This document shows, piece by piece, positions 53,496 to 64,000 of a stretch of 64,000 nt of DNA. The position numbers were made by a program, and so were the translations under genes. Below the pieces are notes generated by a model. The model did no database searches. It saw only the letters and a program-made list of their open reading frames with translations, and was not told where the DNA came from. This stretch comes from Neodontobutis hainanensis (Eukaryota > Chordata > Actinopteri > Gobiiformes > Odontobutidae): the NCBI GenBank assembly GCA_024349245.1, contig JALDNG010000493.1:1-64000 (forward strand). Direction: 5' to 3'. Position 1 is the stretch's first letter, and each line of letters starts with the position of its first letter.

Positions 53496-56400
53496 ATAAA
53501 TTAATTTTATTTTATCTGAGTATTGTTTAAAAATTAAAAACCATACTAATAAGCTCCATGTTATGTTGAATAAATTAATAACTGTCTTGAAACTATATTT
53601 AAATATATCATGATCCATTCTTGTTTACAATATATTTAAAAATCAATCTAATAAAATTTGTCAAAATCATGATAATTTCTTTCATAATTTCCTATTTGAA
53701 ACCTTAGTTACCTTATAATGGGTATATATCATAATACTTCATACGTTTTAGGTTTTTAAATCTCCATTTACAGAAATCTGTAATCTTTAAAATAATTTTA
53801 AGAGATTTATGACGTTTTTCTGTGTTTCTTTTTTTTGTCTCTGAACCAGGGTAGATTCTTCTTAAAATTCAACGAAATTCCTTCTGTCTTTAAATTTTTG
53901 AAAATTTATATTTACAAATTCACTTAATAATTATATGTATCAAACTTTTTGAAGTTCATACACTTTTTATGTTAGACAGATCTTCCAAAAATATAATTTG
54001 GAAATTCGCATAAAAATTAATATTTGAACATGAAATGATAAATTTTTGGGCAGATTTGGCATCATATACTTCATTTCAACTTTAATGAAACGTTTGCTGT
54101 CAAAATTTAACTGACAATAAATTTTTAATTAAATGTATTTTTTATTCATTATAGTTTCAACATTTTTAAAATACATGACATATAGTTAAATCTGTATAAG
54201 ATTGAAGACAATAATATCATCGATTTGTCCAAAATTATTTTACTTTAAGACTATTGGAACTATTCTTAACGATGGATCTCATATATCATCATGAGAGTAA
54301 AAGAAATTCAAAAGTCATTTATTTCATTTTTAGATCTTCTTTTCTTTGTAAATGCTATCTAACATGTATCTATATCTATTTCAGTAATACGAAGATGTCA
54401 AATATCACATCAGAACAATTATATTATACTTTTAATAGCGACTATATCATTTTGGGGTAAGCAGAAGGATAAAGTTAATTGATCGATCATTAATGTTAAC
54501 ATGTTTTATTATTAATGATATCATATGACTCTTTCCAGACAAATTCAAATTTTAAATTTATATCTTTGTGATATACTTCAAAATATTAATCATCTAAATA
54601 ATTTTAAAATGTCAAAATCAGTTGAATATTAACATTTGCGCCTTTTATTATCAATGATTGACAATAGGATTTTCAAAACTATTTTGAAATTTTTCAATAA
54701 ATTCAATATTTATAAAAATCCATTTTCATCAACAAATAAATTTGATAAATATGTGTTTTCTCTGTTGAGTTTATCAATTATTTTATATAGTTTAGAATTA
54801 TAGATTGAGGAAATAAATAAAATATTGTTGAAAATAATTTCAATGATCTGTTTTAAAAAGTTAAATTTATTGAAACAGTTTAATTAATTTATAATTTGAC
54901 ATTTTTTATAAATATCTGTTGTTACATTAAGCCAAATATTTCAATCATATATTTATAGCTTTTATATATTAGAAGAATTGGTAGATTACTATCTACAATA
55001 TCTTAACGAGATGAACGAATGATATCATATCAAAGAATATATCTTAAAATTCTCATGAGTTACGATTCCGTTAAAATTGGATCATATATTATCAAAATAT
55101 TTATTTAAAAATAAGAATTTTGAGAGGTTATGCAATTAGATATAAAAATTTTCTGTAATTTTGATTAATTTTATTTTCTATATAATTCATTCAGCTATGA
55201 TTATTGTTAATATAATATTCAACAGATCTCAAGATATTTAAAAGTAAAAAAAATATAAGAATAATCGCTATTTTCAAAAACATATTTGATCTAAGTTTTT
55301 CTATTTTTTCGAGTTTTAATATTTGTAATATAATGTTAAAAAAATTTTATTGAGGTTTTATTCATTTCTAAAGTTTAAAAAAAGAATAAATTTGTTGTCA
55401 CCATTTTAAAATCAGATGTTTGTGCAACAACCAACCTGATCAGATTTCACAGAAAAAAAACGTATCGATAATTAAAAAAATTTCCATGTGAGACTTTTTC
55501 AAATAAAAGAATTATAAAAAATTGATATTTTATAAACCATCATAAATGATTTATTTAATTCCACAGTTTATATTTTTATATTGGCAAGCATAATAAAGAA
55601 ACTATTTCGATAAAATACAATATTTTGGCCTTTTTATTAAAATACTCTTCTAATTAGCTTTTTAAAATGAAAAAAATCTATGATGGGAAATATTTAGAAA
55701 TTTCATAAACTAATTAATAATTATTCAATTCACAACAGACGTTATTAAATAAAAATACTATATTTTACGAAATTACTTTTTAATTCTAAAATGAAATCAT
55801 CAAGAGATTAAATAACTTTTAGTTTGTTTGAATGAGAAGAATTCTTGTAATTATATACAGAGTTTTCGTGAAGAATTATTTTTATTTGCTAATATGTTGC
55901 AACAAAGTTCATTTTTTTAAGAATTTCATTCAATTGTAAATCTATTATTAGAATTCTATAATTTCGTTCTTTTTTATGATTTAAAAAGGAATATTCGAAT
56001 CTAGAATGATAAAAATGAAATATCTTATGTATTTTTTATTTCATTGTATGATTTCTTTTTCATTTTAATTTCTAATATTTGAAATTGAAAACCTGTTTAC
56101 TTTAGATTGTTCCAAAAAAATTTAATATACATCTTACATATTCCAGATTTTCGTTTCATGGATTGTCCATCCACTGTCACCTTATTATACATCAATCATA
56201 TTCATTAATTTAAGATGATTATTTTTAATTTTGCATGTTTTCTCTATAAATTGTTATAAATTAAATTAATATTAAAATATTTTAGTTTATTGAAAAGGTT
56301 AAAAACAATGATTATTCGATTATACAAACATTTGTTTCTTTATACGAATTTAAACAGGCATTGTGAATATTGTTTAGTAGTATTTGTTAAAATTGAGGAC

Positions 56401-59400
56401 TCAATTTGCCATTTTCAACAAACAAGATGAAGATAAAATTCAAGAGAGTTGGTCAAAATTTTCTTGAAAATATCAATCAACTCAATTTACAACAGATGTC
56501 AAGAAACTATCTTCAGTTATTTCAATGAGTTAATCTTCTGTTTAGAACTCTGGTTAAAAAGTGAAGAAAATAAAAAATAGAATAATTCATCAAGAGAGAC
56601 CATCAGAATTAACACTAAATTATAGACGTAAAGTTCTAATTAGTTACTTAAAATTATGATAATGGCGTTTTAGGTTAAAACAGATGATCCTTCTGTCTTC
56701 ATTTTTCGTTTTAACTCTTAAAATAAATAATTAATTTAAAATAAAAGTAAATGTCAAATTTGATAAGCAGCAATCTGAAACAAAAAGAACTCTTTTACAG
56801 AAAATAGAATACAATAATAAGAAATCAGCGTCTCCCCTAAATAAATTTAAAACATGTCAATTGAGATTATCAAATGAATTGGAAGCAAATCATTAATTTC
56901 AGTTTTTACGAAATAACAAAAAAAACAAGAAAGCACCATTTTAGAATCTTAAATCGCATTTGTATATAAATGCTGCAATGACGATCATTGAGTTTAAAAT
57001 GAGCATTTTCATTTTAAAATTGAGAAAAGAGTTCGAAGTTTAAAAATCAATATTGTAATGAGTTCACGCAAAAATTTTATCAATCTTCATTCGATAATTT
57101 TTGAATATGTTTTTCTCGTTACGTTTATTGAATAATCTTCAAACACATGAAGGCTTTTAAATAAACAAAATAAGCAGCAGAGAAATACATTAAAACTTAT
57201 TTATAAAGTTCTGTAGTTGTAAAGAAGCCATTCAATATCATAAATAAAAAACAAGATTTTTTCATATACGCATTATTGGATCATTAATTCACTTGAGATT
57301 ATTTCAAATTTAAACAAGACGAATGTCCCGGTAAATTTGAATAATATAAGTAAATTCGCAAAAAATATTTCTTGAAAACGGCAAAATATTTATCTTGTGG
57401 GTTGTAATAATCGATCTTTAAAAATCTTCAACAGAGTTAAAGATTATTTACTGCTATGGGAATAATATTTATATCAATTTAAATGAACAGATTAACGTAC
57501 GTTGTATGATAGAAAAAAATGATAGCTGTTAGAAGAAAAATAAAGCAAAATGAATGAGTTAATTATCTTTTAAAAGATTTACAAATGATATATTATAAAT
57601 ATTTAATATTTGAAAAACAATACATATTTTTAATATTCTCATTAAAAATAAACTGTTTTGAAAATTGACATCAAGAAACTTTTTTTATTACCTCATAGAA
57701 ATGGTGCCCTTTAATCTTTAGGTCTTTTTAGTGATTTTTATGTCAATATGATTAGGTTATTTTTTAAAATATGTGTTAAATTAACTTTTTCATTCAATTG
57801 AAAAAAATTTTGATAAATCATAAAAAATGTTCTTTATGAGAAACCTTCTTTATTTTGATTGCAATCCGGTTTTAATGAATATTTATTTAATATTATCAGG
57901 CTTTGAATTACATTTGAAAGAAAAATCACATAATTATTCTAAAAATTAATTCCATCCTAGAATTAAGTTTATTTTCATATGATCATAAATTTTCATAATT
58001 TAAGTTCATAATACAATGTGAGATAATTTTTATGCTTGTCGTCAATAATGGCATTTTTAATTTCAATTATTTCAATGATAATTCATATCCCTAGACTGTT
58101 TGCAAATTGTGTAAATATTTAATAGTTTTGAAATTGCGTCTTATGTTTTAGATCTCGTAAAGCAAGTTTAAAAAATACTTTATCGAAAAAAGTTAACTTA
58201 CAGTTATGTATTTTCCGTTTATCAAGATAAAATTTATTATTCGAATTTTTATTCCATCAACAGGTTTAACTCAAGGCTGGGTTTTTCTAATTACAGCGTA
58301 TATTAAATATTTTCAGATACTCATAAAATAAATTATGATTTAATTTATATCAAAAATAATAATTTTAATAAAATTAAGTTTTGATTATTGTTAAAATATT
58401 GACAAAATTTTTCGATTTCGCGTATCGCCGAAATAAAAATTTACATCTAATTAATTAAAAATCTCAATTTTCAATATTTCCAAATATTTCAATATTTTGC
58501 AAAAATTATTTGTATTTTGAACTCTATATTCAAGAATATTATTCCATGATAATTATTTTTATTTAAATTTTACCATTAAAGTAAAAATATTAAATTCAAC
58601 ATGTTTTATCCCTGGTTTTAAATAATATAAAATGATAATTTTCGTAATCACAGCAAATATTATTGAACTTTTTCAATTTTAATGTTTTTCAAAACATCAT
58701 TTTTTAAGAATTTCAGATGAATTAAAAATCATAGAAAATTACACAATTTAATATGATATCTTGAAGCTTTTTACGATTTAGACAACAGGACTTAAATAAT
58801 TTATTTATATAAAATTCGAGTCATACTTATCAAAGTTTAACAGGATTATCTCTAATATAATCGATATAAATGAATATAAAAATTATATATATTTTCATGT
58901 TTGAACACAGCAATAAAAATACTGCTTTTTTGATCAGATGATTATAATATTAAAAAATCTTATGAAAATTTGATTAAGTTCAAGAATTATTAAAAATCAA
59001 GCCATTTAAAAATTGTCAAAAATGATATTTTAACAAAATTAATATCCTGGTTGATAATGTAAATAAAATTTTGTGACTAATTAAAAATCAAATACATTTG
59101 AAAATATCAACATTCGGGCTATTTAGTGCACAAATTCTGAAAGAAATTTTTATCTGAGAGATATTTTGAAAATATACGAAGCAGAACAACATATTAATAG
59201 CTCCTGTCAAATAAAATGATGTTCAGACTATGGCAAGATTAATTAAAATAAGAGAAACAGTTTTTCTCTTTTCTTATTAAAATTGACAAGAAAATCCTAA
59301 AAATATTGAATAATTTATTTTTCATATAATATACCAAAATATAAAAATAGAATTAAGAAGATTTTTATTTGAGTAACATAAACTTATTTATTTAAGTTTT

Positions 59401-59630
59401 ACTGCGTTCATTAACACTATAGGAGAGGATTTTTGAATTTTGACATCAAAGATCGATTAATTTTTCTTATATAAGTGTTATTAATCAAAGAATATAAAAT
59501 AAGGATTTAAAACAAAACACATGCACAATTTAAAAATAGGTTAAACTTTACCGAAGATAATTTACTTCAAAATAGTGGATCTCTTGAAATTAAGTTTAAT
59601 AGTATCAATAAAAAAATTTAACAAAAAATC
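53496..59630. other. Long AT-rich stretch, no gene supported
   Basis: Over 6 kb of AT-rich DNA. The 54254-54460 frame is of chance length. A short protein-like phrase near 59175-59215 (IYEAEQHINSSC) may be an isolated exon of the gene to its right. Confidence 0.4.
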
Positions 59631-60115
59631 ATGAGCCATCCTCATCAATTTTATTCAACAAGATTCATTGTTGAACAGATATCACATTTACATTCATGCT
59701 GAAGAAGCTCATAAATGATATTTTAAATTTAATTTGAAGAATTCCATAGTTTCAGCATAATCCTTAGCGTCTCATATAAACTTTAAAGCTACTTTGTAAA
59801 AAAATGCGACTATTTATATTTATTCTCTTATACAATATATGAAAAACTACCTTTGGAAATGTCGAAAAACTTTCTGATAATAATTATATTTCACCATCTT
59901 AAAGTTTTAAATAATTAACAAAGATAAAAAATAAAATAGGTGAAGCTTAAGCACGAATCCCGTGATTTCGGATCAAATTAATTTATTTGATTATTTAGAT
60001 CTTTTTACTTTACAAAATTTTGACCGATGATAACAGTTGTAAATATTATCAGATAATAGGATTGGCGGTAGAAGATCTTGTGGCACTGTGTCTTTTGAAG
60101 AATTCAGATCGATGA
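59631..60115 (+). CDS. Candidate split gene starting at 59631
   Basis: ATG 59631 opens a frame to 59702 reading MSHPHQFYSTRFIVEQI. Near 59840-59900 a frame reads YEKLPLEMSKNFL. From 59947 to 60030 a frame reads STNPVISDQINLFDYL and on to LDLFTLQNFDR. From 60056 to 60115 one frame reads GLAVEDLVALCLLKNSD, while another in the same DNA is also open. The pieces are in the same order and strand and their composition is clearly non-background, but I could not link them in phase. Function unknown. Confidence 0.4.
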
Positions 60116-63100
60116 ATTCTATATTCTGAAAATTTGTGAGTAATATGAAATATAAGCTCAGAATTGATCGAATTTTTTGTTTGATGACACTACGTAAATT
60201 AATTTCTTTCTGACAGTTATATTTAAAGAAATAATTCCCATTATTTATTCATCATAAAATGAACATAGTTAAAGTTTTTTCATAGAACAACATCGTTTGG
60301 TGTTTTTTATTTTAAACAGCTATTCAGAAAATAATTAAATTAATTGATGTCAACTTAATCATCAACAAAATATTAAAAATATGAACAATTATTCAAATTG
60401 AACTAAATGTTATTTAAATAAGAAAGATTTTATAATCTCGTTTTTAAAAGCAAAAATGAATAAAGGTTTACGAAATTTTAAATATATCTATATGAATTAC
60501 AAGATTTAACATAAAATATTTAAAATTAATAGCTTTTCTAAAACTTTTGTATCTAGAACAAACAATTTCTTGAAAAGGTATAATTGCAGGTTTCTAGGCT
60601 AGATTATAAAAGTTTATCTATATTTGACAAAAATGTCATTTTTAAATTAGGAATTTAAATTTTTTCGAAATAAACCCTAATCCACTCATTATGGGTGTAC
60701 AACTTATAAATTAATCGTTTCTATTTTTATTTTACATCATAATTAACCTATCATCTTTGGATAAACACTTTTTATTCTTATTTTAAATAATTGACTTTAA
60801 TATAATTCTATTTATCAATTTATATATTTTAAAATATTATTTTTGTCATTCTTAAATGAATCAATCAAATAATTATGACTTATATTTACTGGGTTTGAAA
60901 AAACATCAAAAAATGTAAATTTAGAATCTTATTTATACGAAGGAAAATATCCTTAAAAATAACATTGTAGAGATATTCTTATGAAACAAATAAAAATCAA
61001 TTTATGGTAAAAAATTTGTCTTAAACATTTAAAGTAGTATAATCATAAATGTTCTGCGAGGAGTATTTGTACATAAATAAAAATTTTACAATTCAATGTG
61101 ATTAAAAATTTTTATGAAAATAAAATAATTGTTATACTCTCTTGAAATTTAAATCAAATTCCAAAAAATTAAACATGCAGATACTTTTAAATCAAAATTA
61201 TAAATTAGGGTTAATTCTATAATTAGACGATGTTCCATACTTTAAAAATACATTCTGTGATATTTTATACTTTCTTCTTTTGGTTATCTCTCGAAAATCT
61301 TCTTTAATCATGTACAAATAAACATGAAAATAATAAAATATTTCTTGAATTTATTTACACTATTTTTAAAGCAGACGAAATTATCGAATTTTCAAAAAGA
61401 TATATCATTATTAATTTAATAAAACAAGAAGCCCTAACTCAAAATAAGCAGTCTTTCTACTGCGAGAAGTCTTCTTTAAGTCAAATTTTAAGGATATTAA
61501 AACAATACGAGATCAAAAACATTTTATTCGTTTCTCTTAAGAATAAAAAACATTGCTATTTATGAACGGATGCAATTCATTTAAAAAATGAAAAGTTTAC
61601 TTTTTCTTAAGTAAACCATTAAAAATGATTTTATTACATGGATTCAAAAGCTCTATTGAGGTACAATTTTAACTTGGACGTTTCTTATAAATATAAGAAC
61701 GTGGTATTGAATGCTTTAAGCTTTGGTTTAAAAAAATAATTAGCTTAATATTTTTTAAAAATCGATTGTTTAGAGATAACGTTTCCTAATATTCTTTAAA
61801 GAGCTCGAGGTTTTGAGAGTCGTTCTCGAAATATAAAAATGATTTTTATCTATAACAGAGTAGCAAACAGATATATAAAGCTGATGTATCAAATCTTTGA
61901 GTTGGAACTTATTAGAATAAATTATGTTTAAATTAATGTTCTTTGTAAGATTCCTAACTATTTTTGACTCATAATTTATCTCCATAAAAAATTATATATT
62001 AACTGGTTTTTGTATTTTAAATGATATCTTAATATTTGCATTATGAATTTAACTCAATTAATTTAAAGATATTTTGATAAGTGTATTTTAAAATAAAATA
62101 AAATTACTTCTCAATCTAAACAATGAAATTATAAACATTTTTAAAAATTAATATTGAATCAAATTATCATAAATTTATTTTTATATCAAAAAATTAATTT
62201 ATTTAATATTATTATTTTTCTTTTCAACAAATAAAAAGAAAAATTCATCACTACTAATTTTTGAGAACTTTATAATTTTTTAAAAGTTTAGATACTGATA
62301 TTAAAAATATAAGTAAGTTTAAAAATATCCAAAGAAACAGTTTAGTGCACATATTCTGAAATTAGATTGAAAAAAAATGATTATTTTCATAAATTCCAGA
62401 GAACAATCGGTCATTTATATCTTTAAAATATTATATTTCAAAGTTAAATAAAAAAATTATTCAATAAATTATATAATATTTTGAAATAGCTTTTTCAATT
62501 TTATAATATGAAGGGAAGCCTCATGTTTTTTAAAAACAACCCAGCATCTTTTTTCATCGTTCAAATAATCTAGTAAATTTTTCCTGAGATTTGTTTTTGC
62601 TATTATCGCAAATATGATATCGAAACTCATTTATTATATCTTTCTCTTTATTTGTAAAAATGTAAATTTTAAACTTTCATAGTTACTATCAATATATTTT
62701 AGTTGATATAACTCAGAAAATAATCATTACGTCATTTCTTCCTTGTAATCGCAGAACTAGAATTAAATATTTTTACAAAGTTAATATTTTATAATTAACA
62801 TTTTTCATTTTAGTGTTTAATATATTTCCAATCATAAAGGGAAATTCTTGAGATGATTTTAAAGAGTCTATTCAGTTGATATTTTTAAAAGTTATTGTTA
62901 TCATTGAAAAGTATCAACAATAATATTGATGATCCCTTTTTAACTCAATTATACAAACTATTTGCTCTATTATTAATATTCGAGCAATTATTTCAATTCT
63001 AATTCAGGTTTTTTGCCTGTAAAACTAAAGTATATTTATCAATAATTTAATAATGGAAACTGATAAAATTTTATACCAAAAATAACTAATTATCTTTATC

Positions 63101-64000
63101 AGTTTTGATGAAATAATAATGATAATTTGATGACATTTTATTTGAAATGTAGTAATTTCATTAACATCTACAAATTATGATCTTAACATTTTTGAAGCGA
63201 GAAATCAGTCTCAATTCAATCCCCTCATTATAAAATACCAAAATCATCAATATTAAGCAAAAATTTTAAAAAGAACTTCTTAGGAAAATCTGAAATTTAT
63301 CGAGAAATATATACTATAATTCATGAATTTATTATTAAACGATTAACGTTTACCAATTAAACACTATTATTTATATTTTTACATTTTATTAAGAATAATT
63401 TAAGCAATATGAGATATTGAATCTGCAATACAGATATATTGTGGTATTATTTATCTATTAAATGTTTTAAGAGTAAAATGACAAGCTAAAAAATTGGAAA
63501 AATATGTAAAATCTAGTTAACATAGATAATTTATGGCAATTATCTTTGATCGTGGATCATAAAAAAATCTTGTTCACGCTTAAAATTTGGTAAATTAGCC
63601 ATCGATTAACTTAAAACGCAAAAAATAAATAAATATTTAATAAAAAAATAAAATATCATAAAATTTTTAAGGTTTAACTTAATTTTTATTCAGAAAGAAA
63701 TAAAATTAATTTTAAAATCTTATGAAAACATTTTAAGATAAATCAAAAGTGCGTTCAATATATTTATCAATATTTAAATTTTCCATTGATTATTCGTTTG
63801 AAAGTTTTAGGATTTGAAAATAGGTATATCTTTATCAAATATGTGCTATATTAAGATGCTTTTAGTGAAAGCTATCTTAGTTTATAAAATTTAATCTTTT
63901 TTTAACTTCACAGATTTATCTTGACCTATGTCGTTTTCGTTATGGTTAGACGTTGACTATATTTGTACTCAAATTAATTCATCGTAAATGTTTAATAACT
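60116..64000. other. AT-rich stretch to the window end
   Basis: AT-rich. The minus-strand frame 61770-61985 is 71 codons and within chance. No terminal repeat or other signal is seen. Confidence 0.45.

Noticed and set aside
1..64000. tRNA, rRNA, CRISPR array or tandem satellite
   Set aside because: None seen on reading both strands; only one very short tetranucleotide run at 18350 was found. A covariance-model search would be decisive for small RNAs.

Overview
The window is AT-rich nuclear DNA from a eukaryote (roughly four fifths A+T by eye). It has no bacterial-style operons, and I saw no recognisable rRNA or tRNA gene and no CRISPR array. At this composition open frames of 60-100 codons arise by chance about as often as they occur here, so simple ORF length is a poor guide. 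The real coding signal is split into short exons by extremely short GT...AG introns, many of 20-30 nt. When these are removed, reading phase is preserved across many consecutive junctions, and two paralogous genes support each other's splicing. Introns this short in an AT-rich genome that also carries a metazoan-type Ty3/gypsy relic fit dicyemid mesozoans, whose introns are reported to average about 26 nt. That assignment is an inference; another parasitic or highly reduced eukaryote is possible.

Layout. 1-1711 (+) is the 3' part of a multi-exon gene for a single-pass membrane protein; 14133-16025 (+) holds a second, nearly full copy of the same family. Between them are a minus-strand split gene (5589-6372) and long featureless AT-rich DNA. 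A small split gene follows at 16171-16400, and a minus-strand coding cluster lies at 19375-19920. 21650-25700 is an island of lower A+T that looks like a decayed mobile element. 27714-27926 is a candidate split gene. 29324-33430 is a decayed Ty3/gypsy LTR retrotransposon with gag, RT and integrase remnants and LTR-like direct repeats.

35162-36845 (+) is a ten-exon gene of about 430 codons, with a Cys-containing N terminus, one or two membrane segments and a Cys-rich C terminus. 45717-45962 (+) is a three-exon gene that may encode mitochondrial ribosomal protein bL33. 47808-48118, 50808-51810, 52254-52780, 53060-53241, 53379-53495 and 59631-60115 hold further coding exons whose full models could not be completed by eye. 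The remaining long stretches show nothing beyond AT-rich sequence and chance frames.

The clearest biological points are the ultra-short introns and the duplicated, apparently undescribed membrane-protein family, which has conserved intron positions and tyrosine-rich tails.
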